A stretch of 64,000 nt of DNA from Gerris lacustris (GCA_951217055.1 OX578277.1:112162514-112226513), one strand, 5' to 3'. Shown: positions 11,476 to 22,939, counted from the first letter of the stretch. Notes: generated by a model not told the origin, from the sequence alone. Translations and numbers: made by a program.

Positions 11476-11861
11476 ACTTTATTTCGTTAATTCAAGTATA
11501 TATTGTCGGTGTAATATTAAGATGAAAACATTTATTTTTTTACAAAGAAAATATGAATTCAATCTAAAGTTATTGATTAATTAATTAGGTGAGAATGTTT
11601 GGGTTGGGCAATAGAACCTCTTTATATTCGCTAAGGTAAAGAAAATTCAAGAAAAGCTATTAAAAGTTATTACAATAAAGAGAGTTTTAGTAAGAGTTAT
11701 TTATGATTAGTTATTATAAACACTGTTTTATTCTGGAAAATATTGTTTTTAATAGAAGGAAACCATTATTTGTTAAATTTATTTATGTTTCAACTCAGGA
11801 ATCCCTAAATTTTGGACAAAGTTGTATTATAAGAAATTAATTTAATGGCAAAGATAATTAA

Positions 11862-12486
11862 TAGATATTTATGCACCTAGGGAGTAAAGTAAGCCATTAT
11901 TCCCTGAGCGAAAAATATGGTTCTTGAGGCGAAGCCGAAGGAACCATGGTCCCTAAATCCCGAGGCGAAGCCGAGGGAATTAGACTCTTTAATTCCCGAG
12001 GCGCAGCCGAGGGAATAACTCTAATTAGCTCCCGAGGCGAAGCCGAGGGAATAATTATCGCGAGGAGAATAATGGCACTTTACTCACGAGGTACATACAA
12101 TATTTTATCTCCAGTAGGAAGAGAATACACATTTTCATCCATTGCACAGTTTTTATTTATTATTTTAATAAATAAAAATAATTGTTAGCACTTTTAATAG
12201 CAGATCAGATATAAGATATTCAATATTATAAACAAATAAGAATTGGAATTAAACTCAAATAGAAGGTTATTTAGATGCAGGTTATAAACAATGTCACCAA
12301 CCTTTCAACAGCTTCATTACATTAGCCATTCATTCTCTACTATTTATAGAATAATTAAGTTGGCAATCCTTCTTTTTCTCCGTACTTTTACTTTTTCTCC
12401 CTACTTTTGAGTTCAGGGAAGAAAATACTTACTTTAGTCCCTCTAAACTAATCCAAAATCATAACTTTTTCTCCCTACTGGAGATA
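11862..12486 (+). mobile_element. Hairpin-array element, copy 1
   Basis: The unit runs from a head (TATTTATGCACCTAGGG) to an end CTACTGGAGATAA. After the head, GAGTAAAGTAAGCCATTATT pairs with an inverted copy near 12065-12090. Between them lie four hairpins centred on GGCGAAGCC or GGCGCAGCC. The 3' half begins with TTTATCTCCAGTAGG, which is repeated inverted at the very end of the element. No protein is encoded. Copy 2 follows immediately. Confidence 0.8.
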
Positions 12487-12996
12487 ATAGTTATTTATGC
12501 ACCTAGGATTAGGTGCATAAATAACTATTATAAGTAAAGTAAGCCATTATTTCCTGAGCGCAAAAGTTGGTTCTTGAGGTGAAGCCGAAGGAGCCATGGT
12601 CCCTAAATCCCGAGGCGAAGCCGAGGGAATTAGACTCTTTAATTCCCTCGGCTGCGCCTCGGGAATAACTCTAATTTGCTCCCGAGGCGCAGCCGAGGGA
12701 GATAATTATCGCGAGGAGAATAATGGCACTTTACTCACGAGGTACATACAATATTTTATCTCCAGTAGGAAGAGAATACACATTTTCATCCATTGCACAG
12801 TTTTTATTTATTATTTTAATACTACTTACTTACTTTACAGGGCTTCTCCACTTGTCAGCGGTTGCCCGTTATTCCTAAATTCCACCCTCGGCGGTCCTCC
12901 TCCTTCTCACTACTTTTGAGTTTAGGGAAGAAAAGACTTACTTTAGTCCCTTTTAACTAATCCAAAATCATAACTTTTTCTCCTTACTGGAGATAA
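12487..12996 (+). mobile_element. Hairpin-array element, copy 2 (rearranged)
   Basis: Starts with a 19-bp perfect palindromic arm: ATAGTTATTTATGCACCTA, four bases, then its inverse. This puts a second head in opposite orientation at the junction with copy 1. Four hairpin units follow; the third is inverted (CTCGGCTGCGCCTCGGG near 12647). The 3' half is largely replaced by about 90 bp of unrelated C/T-rich sequence (12823-12910), but the terminal CTTACTGGAGATAA is present. Confidence 0.75.
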
Positions 12997-12999
12997 ACA

Positions 13000-13680
13000 T
13001 TATTTTTTCTATATTATTACGACAATATTGATTGAAATAATGTTAAAATATTTTTTGATAAAATAAATTGTTATATTTGGTGCTGTGAGAAACATCAGCA
13101 GGTTGTAGTTGTAAACAGGCTAATGTAGTTTTAATTGTAAAAATATGTAAACGAGGAAACTAATAAAAGAAAAGTCATTGAAAGTTAGAATGGTCTGTAA
13201 TGTTATAAAACAAACAGAGTTAAGAGAGCGTATATACGTTTGATATAAGCAAGAATACAAGATATAGCGTATTGAGTCATTTCAGCCCTTGTACTAGACT
13301 TGTGTATTCACCACTACCACGTACTTCCCTTGTACATACAAGTAGTTACGAGTGTACTTGTGTTACTGTGTTTACAAACCATTAACTCTGTGCCCAGAGT
13401 GAAACTCTTTGGCAATTCTTCCAGTTGACAAACGTCCTCCCACTCCAAATCTTTTCTTCTAATAAATCTTTCGCTCAAGAGAAATTACATTTCAATCAAA
13501 AACAAACATATTTTAAATTTCTAATTTTTCTTTTTCAATAGATGCCGCTTAATGTGATCCTGGACCTAGAAAAAGTGATAACACTAACCGACTGATAATA
13601 ATAAGCAATAAGTACGACAGAAGGAAGTAAAACTCAAAACAAAATTATAAAAAATCACAGGGAAGTACTTGCGTCCAAGT
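13000..13680. other. Non-coding, nothing recognised
   Basis: A+T rich with no repeat family or coding frame recognised. Confidence 0.45.
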
Positions 13681-14565
13681 ACTTTTTAGGGTTTTGTAGA
13701 AGATTAAGCATGCCCGTTATGTAATTATGATTTTATTCTTCGATCTCAAGGGTCCGGGTTCGATCCCCCGGGGGGTCACAATGTTTTTCATAGGTAATAA
13801 CGACTAGAAAAATTCATTTTTTCAGACCATTTCCATCGCTTCACCATAAGGTATAACCATAAAATATTTCGAAATTTTAGGACCACCCGTAATAAAGTGG
13901 TTGGGGAGGGGGACATTTTTGGGGTATATTTTGACTTATAAAATTAATAAAGAATGAAAAATTTAAAAAAGCAAATATATATTTGAATCCTACTCTTCAC
14001 TAGCTTTCATATGATACCCAACTCAAAATTTTAAAAAAATAAATTTTTTGGTGCACTTCAAATTTTAGCGCCTAAAATTGGCAATTTTTTAAAATTTGGG
14101 ATGAACTCCCGGAATTTTTATCGCCCCACAATAAGGCATTAGCATGAATTATTTCCAAATTTTAGGACCAGCCGAAGTATAGTGGTTGGGGGGGGGGGGG
14201 GGGGAATTTTTTTTTGGGTATATTTTGATTTTTTTTACCCATAAGGAATGCAAAATTTACAAAAGCTTATATATATATGCGTCCTACTCTTTAGCAGCTT
14301 TCATTTGATACCCCACTCGAAAATTAAAACAAAATATAAATTTTTGAGTTTACAACATTTTTGCGAATAGCGAATGCGTATATTTAATTTTGAACTTCTG
14401 TATATTTTTCCTGTGGTTGGGTCAAAAAGCTGCACCAGTATTTCAAATTTCAGCTCTTTAGCTTAAACGGTTCGGGCCCTATGAACCAAAGAGCGACGGA
14501 CAGACGGACACATCACCCTCGGCATAAGGGTTTTGAGAAGAATCTACAAAACCCTAACAAGACTG
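13681..14565 (+). repeat. Family E dispersed element
   Basis: Starts CTTTTTAGGGTTTTGTAGAA and ends with CATCACCCTCGGCATAAGGG followed by TACAAAACCCTAA, so the two ends are short inverted repeats (TTAGGGTTTTGTA). It contains an isolated B-box-like GGTTCGATCCC near 13756, long G runs (14190-14207) and two similar halves beginning with ACCATAA and AGGACC(A/C). A related copy is at 49240-49700; short edges occur near 50620 and 53005. Confidence 0.65.
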
Positions 14566-14579
14566 TGTTTATTACTCTA

Positions 14580-14750
14580 TGTTTATTTTGCTGCATAGAA
14601 AGTTAGTTCGGAAAAAATCCGCATGTCATTTTATTTGTTTTGACATATCCCATATTTACAATCTTCATTTTGACGGGTTTCAAATTTATGATTTATGACA
14701 GAAAATTTAAAAACGTAGTATATAAAAAGTTCTTTTTATTTTGTAATTAT
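14580..14750 (+). repeat. Family Q fragment
   Basis: Contains GAAAGTTAGTTCGGAAAAAA, TTCATTTTGACGGGTTTCAA and AAAAACGTAGTATATAAAAA, matching 54465-54570 and 54795-54845. Confidence 0.65.
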
Positions 14751-14789
14751 TACATGAGTTAAAGTATTAATTTAGCTAAAATTAAAGAG

Positions 14790-15200
14790 CGCAGACAGTT
14801 CAATTTAATCTGGGGATATCTCCGGGATACTTTCGATAAACTATAAAAGTTTCATACAAATCAGATAAGTACTTATGAAGATATAGGTGTAAATAAATGT
14901 ATTTTGTGCGCATGTGGAAGAGAAACAAATGAGCGCTAAAAGTTGAGACTTATGTGGAACCAACTATGAGCTAATTTTGACCTACCTTACAAATTTTATT
15001 CAAATAGGATGTGTAGTTTTTAAGATATGTTGTTTCGTAAAAATAGAGATACAGACCGAAAGACAGACCGACAGACAGACAAGGAACCAAAAATGTTCTC
15101 TGAGGTCTGAAACGGATTTCTGTCTTGGAATTTTTGAAATCGGAGACCTTGAAATGTTTTGTTCTTCAGTTCTAGACATTTCCTCGAAAATGTAAAAAAA
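14790..15200 (+). repeat. Family H2 dispersed element
   Basis: Shares with 50770-51130 the order: CCAGATAAGTACTT-like phrase, GTGGAAGAGAAACAAATGA, TTTTGACCTACC, short GACA/GACC repeats, TCTGAAACGGATTTCTGTC and a final GTTCTTCAG. The CAGACCGACAGACAGACA stretch is simple-sequence-like. Confidence 0.65.
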
Positions 15201-15539
15201 TCCAATGATCTCGACTTTGATCACAATAAACGAAATATTGATAACCATAAACGGACAATTTTCAGTGCATTGATATTGTGTGGGCCCGTTCCAAGCTATT
15301 TTGATCACACTAAGCTTAGTGTGAGGATATTAATCGTGATTACATTAAGCTGCATCCAATGAATTTTTATTTTCTTATACCCGACTCTGGTTACCTAAAT
15401 CTTTTTACTAAATGTATATACATAGGTACCCAGCTTACTCGGTTATAGGAGTGCGTGTGGCGATAAGAAAATAAACGACAGTATGTACATAATATATGTT
15501 TAAAACCCTAAAAGGGAAAAATATATTTAATGGGGTAGA

Positions 15540-16320
15540 CCCTAAAATTTATTGAGTATACAAGATATATCATTATTGGGTAAATGGGATACAGTCTTGA
15601 GTCTTGGAGGGTGTCGCGCAGAGGGGATTGTCGGCCTTTTACCGCAGTTAGATTCGCTGAATACGCCGGGGAAGTGTGACGTCACTTACGTAAAAAAGTG
15701 TGTGTTGTTAGGTCAGCTGGCTCATAACATTGGTTATACGACTGAGTTTTATCAGTGCTATTTTATTTTATTATTATTTTTTAATCAATTATTTGTTTTA
15801 TCATCTAAAATGTATACATTTATTGGCTTAATGATGTTACTGATATATGATAAGGTTAAAAACAGTTAAAAAAGCTTTTAATAGAGTAAAAAGAGCACAT
15901 CTGTAAGTAAGTTATTTTACATCTTATTTGAGTTATTTGTGAGAATTATTTGTTTTATCATCTATAATGTATACATTTGTTGGCTTATTAATGATGTTAC
16001 TAATATATGATAAGGTTAAAAACGGTTAAAAAGCTTTTAATAGAATGAAAAGAGGAAAAACTATAAAATGCTCACAGAACTCTAGTAAACAATGATTTGT
16101 TATGAGCCAGAAAAGATAACCTGACGAAAAATCGTGGAGGGCGCATGACGTCATAGCAACCTTTGTCACTTTTACGTAACCTCTCTGACGCGACGTATAT
16201 TCAGGATCCTGACTTTTACTAGGTCGTGAATCAGTCCGTAGGTACGTCGGCCCGGCAGCTTTGTTCTTCAGCAGACGACTCACCCTAGCATATGACTTAT
16301 ACCTATATCTATTTCAGGGT
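15540..16320. other. Degenerate inverted and direct duplications with two CRE-like palindromes
   Basis: The palindrome TGACGTCA occurs at 15677-15684 and 16146-16153. Flanking phrases (GGCTCATAACA and TGTTATGAGCC; TTACGTAA in both) are inverted relative to each other, suggesting a degenerate inverted repeat with arms near 15580-15740 and 16090-16300. Between them a roughly 108-bp block starting ATTTGTTTTATCATCTA is duplicated directly (about 15790-15897 and 15948-16060). No gene recognised. Confidence 0.45.
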
Positions 16321-16800
16321 TCTTTTTAAGATAACATAAAATAATCAATTCCTCAAATAAATGAAATACATAATAATATATAAATACAGTTTTTTAATGA
16401 GAATACCCTAATGAGATAAATCTCGTGTAAAGATGTTGTTTGTACTTATTTGTAACTAAGCATTATTTTGTATAGGGTGGGGTTGGCCTTCAATTCTGGC
16501 CCCCACCAGATTTTGTCTACTTCTAGCTCTAGAAATCAGTCGGCCTACAACCACTCTAGAGTTATGTAATACTATATTCATTGATTAAACTTATTCTAAC
16601 TCTAAACATTTTTTATTATTTCGGATATCCGAGAATATCCCCCACAGATGTAACTTCTGTAATCTTATACTGATATATTATATTCCAACTATAATAATAG
16701 TTCTTCTATATATATAATGGTTAATCATGATAAGTTGAACGTTAAAGAGGATGATTGTTGTAAAAAGCCGAGTAGTTAGGGAACATGACAATTCCCAGTC
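16320..16800. other. Non-coding, nothing recognised
   Basis: A+T rich, no coding frame, no clear match to the families described here. Confidence 0.45.
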
Positions 16801-16962
16801 CTCACGTACCGGCCTACTCCAATTAAAATATATCACTTCACTACACAAAAACTTTTGCTTGTATCAGGTTGAAATTTGACATTCCTGTTTCAATTGTAAA
16901 TTAGACGGTATGTGTGAAGTTTTATTTAAATCGTTACGTTAGAACGTAAGATATCGGTAAAA

Positions 16963-17562
16963 TAGTTATTTATGCACCTATCAAGTTGGTTCTTAAGGCG
17001 AAGCCGAAGGAATCATGGTCCCTAAATCCCGAGGCGAAGCCGAGGGAATGAGGGAATTAGAATTTTTAATTCCCTCGGCTGCGCCTCGGGAATAACGCCA
17101 ATTAGATAATTATCGCGAGGGGAATAATGACACTTTACTCACGAGGTACATGTTTTATCTCCATTAGGGAGAAAATACACAATTCTGACCATTGCACAGT
17201 TTTTATTTAATATTTTATTACATAAAAATTATTGTTAGCACTTTTAATAGTAGATATAAGAGATTCAATATTAAAAACAAATAATAATTGGAATTAAACT
17301 CAAATAGAAGGTTATTTAGATGCAGGTTATAAAGATAAACAAGGTGAAAAAGCAGTGTCGCCAACCTGATTTCAACAACTTCATTACATCAGCCATTCAT
17401 TTTCTACTATTTATAAAATTATTTAGTTGGCAATCCTTACTTTTTCGCCCTACTTTACTTTTTCACCCTACTTTTACTTTTTGAGTTCAGGGAAGAAAAG
17501 ACTTACTTTAGTCCCTCTAAACAAAAACCAACATCATAACTTTTTCTTCCTACTGGAGATAA
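16963..17562 (+). mobile_element. Hairpin-array element, copy 3
   Basis: Head TAGTTATTTATGCACCTA, hairpins GGCGAAGCC (two) and one inverted unit (CTCGGCTGCGCCTCGGG near 17075), then GCACTTTACTC-like arm, internal TTATCTCCATTAGGGAG and terminal TACTGGAGATAA. Inserted in family A between GGTAAAA and ACGTTG. Compared with unfilled family A copies, no duplication longer than one or two A residues is visible. Confidence 0.85.
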
Positions 17563-17664
17563 ACGTTGTTTTCTCTACTTTAAACGTTTAGGTCCGCTTT
17601 AATAGTTTTATCGATCTATATTACTTCATAGCAGTGTCGGTGTTTGTTTTACTAAAAAAAAAAG

Positions 17665-18236
17665 AAGTTATTTATGCACCTAGGGAGTAAAGTAAGCCAT
17701 TATTCCCTGAGCGAAAAAAGTTGGTTGGAACCATGGTCCCTAAATCCCGAGGCGCAGCCGAGGGAGATAATTATCGCGAAGGGAATAATGGCACTTTACT
17801 CACGAGGTACATACAATATTTTATCTCCAGTAGGAAGAAAATACACATTTTCGTCCACAGCACAGTTTTTATTTATTATTTTAATAAATAACAATAATTA
17901 TTTGAACTTTTAATAGCACATATAAGAGATTCAATATTAAAAACAAATAAGAATTGGAATTAAACTCAAATAGAAGGTTATTTAGATGCAGGTTATAAAC
18001 AATATAAACAAAGATAAACATGGTCAAAAAAGCGCAGTGCAGCCAACCTGATTTCGACAACTTCATTACATTAGCCATACATTTTCTACTATTTATAAAA
18101 TAATGAAGTTGCAATCTTTACTTTTTTGCCCTACTTTTACTTTTTCTCCCTACTTTTTGAGTCAGGGATGAAAGGACCTGTTTTAGTCCCTCTAAACTAA
18201 TTCAAAATCATAACTTTTTTTCTCTGCTGGAGATAA
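17665..18236 (+). mobile_element. Hairpin-array element, copy 4
   Basis: Same head and end as copy 3, but reduced to a single full hairpin unit (GGCGCAGCC near 17750). Internal TTTATCTCCAGTAGGAAG and terminal CTGCTGGAGATAA are present. Inserted in the same family A copy as copy 3, about 100 bp further along. Confidence 0.85.
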
Positions 18237-18498
18237 AAATATTTATAAAAGTTTAGTTTCATTGAATAGATGAAGTTAGAATTTTTTCCCGTCCTAAAAT
18301 TCCAATTCTACATTTGAAGCATACGTTTACGAGAGCGTTGCGTGGGAACGCTTGGACTGATAACGTTTTTTAACGAACTCGTTCTGGGCATTGCTAAAAT
18401 GAACATGTGTACCAAATTTCAACTAAATCGGTCAATTTTTACTCAAGTTATCGTCATCGCTCGATTTCGTGACGGTAGATTTTGTTATCGGTGTATTT

Positions 18499-19220
18499 AG
18501 GGTCCGTAGGCAAAACCAAGGACCCTTATATTTTCCTGCGTGTGTCTGTCCGTCCATCCTCTCGCGTGCTCTCATGGCTACACCTTTCATCCGATCACTT
18601 TGAAATTTGGCATGTATGTGTCTTGTACCTGCCCACATATTTTAAAAATATAGCGACTTAAAAAAAATATTTTTCAATTAATTAGGGTAAAAAAACTTAA
18701 GGGTTAACATTTTTTTATTTTTTTTCGACACCGTGAGGGGTATCATATGAAAGGGTACGTCGAGCTGATTACAAAAATATAAAATTCTTTGGTTATAATT
18801 TTGATAGGGCGAGCGTAGGCGCAAGTTTGAAGTGGGCTTGAAACGTGTCCCCCCCCCCCCCCCTCTATCTCGCTTATGTGAAGTGCAAAAAATCTGAAAA
18901 AATTCCTGAACATTCTTCGACCAAAAGTAAAGATACCACTTTTTGGAAATTTCGAAAAAATATTATTTTATTTTTTATTGACAAAATACGTTTTTTTTTA
19001 TTATTATGGTCTTTTCGATGTATTTATATGGTTGTAGTCCGGTTCAGTGGCAAAAAAATACTTTATCAGAGTGTGTTTTGAGAATATCAGACCCTTAGAA
19101 TGGTTCAAAGTAAGCTTTTTAGCATTTTAAAAAAACACTGTTTATACACTTTACAGTTAAACACTATATAGTGTGGCATACGGACCCTCGCTATGTGCTG
19201 ACTAGCACACACTTGACCTG
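18499..19220 (+). repeat. Family B dispersed element, copy 1
   Basis: Begins GGGTCCGTAGGCAAAACCAA and ends GACTAGCACACACTTGACCT. The second copy at 43087-43806 matches throughout with the same length. An internal phrase CACCGTGAGGGGTATCAT and a poly-C tract (18849-18863) are shared or similar. Short open frames inside it are not conserved as protein. Confidence 0.8.
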
Positions 19221-20216
19221 TTTTTTTGTTTTTTTTTTTCGGATTCAGACCCTGCAACGTGCCATAAGGAACTTGGTTCCAATTACAACCTACGGATTTT
19301 ACCTTAACTTAATCCATAACAAATCGTAATTCCTAGGACGATTATTTACTGGAAGCATCCGATTTGTCGTTCAAAATACAAGTCGATATCGCTAGAGATT
19401 GTCTAATAGTCAGTAAGGTTATTTGTAAAGCAAGGTCTTTCTTAAGTTATTCAAAAGAAAGATGACCTGGCTTATAAACTGAGAACTTCAAAGCCAAAGT
19501 GTCACTGTTCGCATTAAAATTAATAAACGGGTAATTCAAGTTTCCAAATTTCGCTTCTTCGACAAAACAATTTAATAATTGTTTTACGAGATTTTCATTA
19601 GAGAGCTTCAAGTAAGTCGAGCTCAATGCTTGTACGGAGGCTGGATACAGAGGTTGGATACAAAGGCTGGATACGGAGGATGGATACAGAGGATGGATAC
19701 AGAGGATGGATACAAAGGCTGGATACAGAGGATGGATACAAGGCTACTCTGTTCGCTGCCTCCAGCTGTTCTCCAATGGAAATAATTAATTCAAACAACA
19801 CCCAGTCTTGAAATCCTCCTAGAAATTATTAATTTGTTTTTCAATTACAATCTGTTTCTTTTTCTCAAAATATTTGTTACAAAGCTTTGTAGATCTAACT
19901 TTAGTTTCTTAATAATACCGGTTTAATAATACCTCGCATCTATTATAGAATAGCTTCGAAGCATACCGAAGGTAACGGAAGCTATGTGATCGTTCTAAAG
20001 AACGAAATTTTTTCCCAAGCTTTTATTTAAAGTAGTTATTTAAGTTTGTATGTATGTTCGGGTCAAATCTTGCAACTGAATTTTAAAGCAGTTATCCTCA
20101 ACCAATTGAATTGAAATTTTGCATACACGTTTAGTTTGGATGACAATGCATGGTTATTTAAGTGAAGTCATTCTAAATCCAATATGGCGGACATAATTTA
20201 AATAAAAGCTTGTTTT
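19220..20216. other. Non-coding with a 15-bp tandem and an H2 scrap
   Basis: About 19250-19280 resembles the outer end of the palindrome at 29749-32805 (GTGCCATAAGGAACTT). A tandem array lies at 19632-19742. The H2 phrase GGAAGCTATGTGATCGTTCT is at about 19977-19996 (minus). No gene recognised. Confidence 0.5.
19632..19742. repeat. 15-bp minisatellite, about 7 units
   Basis: Units of the type GGATACAGAGGCTGG, with point variants. Since the period is a multiple of three, open frames cross it on both strands; these are not evidence of coding. Confidence 0.8.
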
Positions 20217-20763
20217 AAAATAGTACATTACGCGTCTAGTGCGGAAAGTAGCATTTTGCTTGCGAGTGTGGAGTTTGTACCCGAGCGACACCGAGGGTTG
20301 AACAACCACACGAGCAAAGCAAAATGCCGTTTTCGCATGAGTTGCGTACCGTACTTTATCTACCATTGTGGATTTTAATAATAAATACAGAATAAAATGT
20401 ATTAAACTTCCTGTATGTAAGTTCGTATTTCTCTTTTGATAAAGATGCCATTAATTCATTAGTTGTATTTTGTCCAGAATTAATTTTACATTGCGGGAGA
20501 CGTATTATTCTCCTCATTTTCGTCATAATCACTTAAATCACTCATTGTTTTTCACTAAAAACTCGATATAAACAGTTACTTTAATAAAAGAACACCAAAT
20601 TAGTTTTGTTAAATGTAAACAAACTCACTAATCGTGCGTAAAGGTGAAGAATTCTTCTTTTTTACATCCCTAGGGTAGGTAATACAAGTACGTAATGAAT
20701 CACTTTCTACGCATCTAAACAGAGATACAATGTTTATATTTCGTATCAATCGTAGATAAACAA
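20217..20763 (-). mobile_element. Repeat related to 56649-57224, possible Crypton-like 5' fragment
   Basis: Begins AAATAGTACATTACGCGTC and ends near GTATCAATCGTAGAT, matching 56649-57224 across its length. In the minus orientation a short acidic frame beginning MSDLSDYDEN opens near 20550 but is broken by a stop soon afterwards. See the better-preserved copy for the reasoning on its identity. Confidence 0.6.
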
Positions 20764-20881
20764 TTATAGGCAAACTTTGTGAGTCCTCCTCAGAGATGAA
20801 GAGATTATTAAATATCTAAAAAAAAAATCTCAATGTCTTAAAACCATTTTTATAAAATAATAAAAATTGTTTAAAATATAA

Positions 20882-22085
20882 AGCCGCGTCCACACCGGAC
20901 GCGCATTCGCAAACAGGGTTTGCAAACGTTTGCAAATGATTGCAAACGTTTGCAAACAACTGCAAATACGACGTCCACACCGGACGCGCATTCTTGACAA
21001 ACAGGTGTTTGCAAACGTTTGTCCTTGTTCCCAGTTATTTTTCATTATTTTCTTGTACACTACATCATCAAGTACTAAATAAGACTATATTGCACTTGCA
21101 TTAACTTTGTAATATGGTTCTATCAAAACGCGGTATAATCGCCGGCTTATTTATTATCATTGGTGAGTTAGTAAAAAATGGCAATAGTAAAAGACGACGA
21201 AGAGTCTGGATGTCAAAAAAAATGTCTCCTTGATCATCCCTGATTTTAGATAATTATTTCTACAAAAATACAACGCCAAAACATATAGAAATTTTATACA
21301 AATATAAATCTGTTCTTTTGGTGGAAAAAAGATAAATATCAATGTAATATTTCGTCTTATGAGGGCCCATAGGCATTTGCCTTAAGTAATAAGCTTGGAA
21401 GCAATATAATTATTTTGTGGTGGACCTGGAATAGCCCTGCTCCCTTATCCTGGGTTATGTGTAGTTTACATTTTATTTATATTTAGTTTGTTCTGTTTTC
21501 TTATTAACTCAGTCGTTCGTGTCAACCCAAAAAGAAATATATTCTTAATTTATCGACAGTTTAATTTGTTTCTAATTTATCATTATTTATATATATATTT
21601 GGGTGTACCCTATAACGGACTCCCATAATTTAAAAAATAGTAAGACACATTTTTGGACTTTTATGTCATATATATATTTATCTATTTAATCCGGTTATTT
21701 TTAATATTGGATTTACATCAACTCATCTCTAGTTTCAATCACTATTTATTAATTAGTATATATTATTAACTATACATAGTTATTTGATGCTATAGTCATT
21801 AATAATACGAATGAAAAAAAATATACATTTCCCTGGTTTCCAAGTCAAACTACAGGCTGTTTGCGAATGCTCAAGGAGTTTGCTCAAAAAGCGTCCACAC
21901 CAAACGCGCACAAACAGCAAACATCCTTTGATGTACCGACTCTACCCGGAGCGCCCGCGAACACAAACAAGCATTCGTTCGTGCGCGCAGTACCGTCCAC
22001 ATCGGCCGCGCATCCCTGTTTGCAAACGTTTGCAAACATTTGCAAACGTTTGCAAACACGATGCGCGTCCGGTGTGGACGGGGCT
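20882..22085. mobile_element. PIF/Harbinger-like non-autonomous element
   Basis: Terminal inverted repeats of about 25 bp (left AGCCGCGTCCACACCGGACG, right inverse with one change) are followed on both sides by subterminal GTTTGCAAACGTTTGC repeats. The flanking direct repeat is TAA (20879-20881 and 22086-22088), the three-base target typical of PIF/Harbinger. No transposase frame is seen; the interior is A+T rich. A degenerate extra terminus-like motif occurs near 20975 and 21892-21985. Confidence 0.75.
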
Positions 22086-22088
22086 TAA

Positions 22089-22939
22089 GAGTAACTTATG
22101 TAGGTATTAATTAAAATGGCACTTCTTTAAATTTGTTACTTTCCTAAGCTAAGCCACCTTTAATAAAGTTGTTCAAGTAAGCTATTAAATGAAACGGCAA
22201 AGAAACAACCTCAACTTTTTAACATACACTGTTTTACACCTGGATTCTCAAACTTTTAAAACCCCTGGACCCCCCGGTTTGCTAAGACTCCTGGCGCCCT
22301 CCTAGCATTCTGTCCACCGCACCTAATAAGTACCCAGGCCGGGCCTGCTAAGTAGTTCTTAGTTCACATATGAACTAGTGTCAAAGTGCAGAACAATGTT
22401 TCAGTTATATCAGGTACTTTAATTTTAATTCAAGTTCTACTTCACTATAAACTTGACTTGATGAACTTCACAAAATGAGATGAAACTCCACTATTGTACT
22501 TAAAATTGCCATTTAAGTCTGAGGATGCTTGAAATGGAAAAAAGAAAGTGGAAAGGATCGAGGGGTCATCATGCCCTTACAATGTGTGGTCATCATGGTA
22601 CCCTCACACTGTCACATCGTAACAACCAATGAAAAGACACTTGGTAAAAGTCTAATAAAGAGAAGATGGTCCTCCGACTCACAATGAAAAGAAACACGTG
22701 CAAGATATATGGGCCGGCTTCACTTTCCTCCAGGGCCCATAAAAATACTTGATGGTCCTTAATAGCTGGAGGCCCCGGCTTGTAAGCTGCCCCCATAAAT
22801 CTGCCGCCTCCAGCCATATCTTTCTACTACTATCACGTGAAACAGTCGTCACTATACTCGTATCTAACCCTTCTAACGCCCAAGACATTTCAAACAACTT
22901 ACAAAGTTTCTAGAAAAATGTAATACGAGCTCAAAATAA
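22089..22939. other. Non-coding; possible hAT-type remnant
   Basis: ACCTGGATTCTCAAACTTTT at about 22239 followed by CCCCTGGACCCCC resembles a terminus seen in some hAT elements, and GGAGGCCCCGGCTTG near 22770 could belong to another end. Evidence is weak; no target duplication found. Confidence 0.3.

Larger units (their letters stand above)
16800..18490 (-). repeat. Family A element split by two hairpin-array insertions
   Basis: Three minus-oriented pieces join into one family A copy: 16800-16962 (ends GATATCGGTAAAA), 17563-17664 (starts ACGTTGTTTTCTC, GTTTAGGTCCGC) and 18237-18490 (GTCCTAAAATTCC, then TCAAGTTATCGTC). The uninterrupted order is seen at 9764-10476 and 37077-37480. The gaps are exactly hairpin-array copies 3 and 4. 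Confidence 0.8.
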
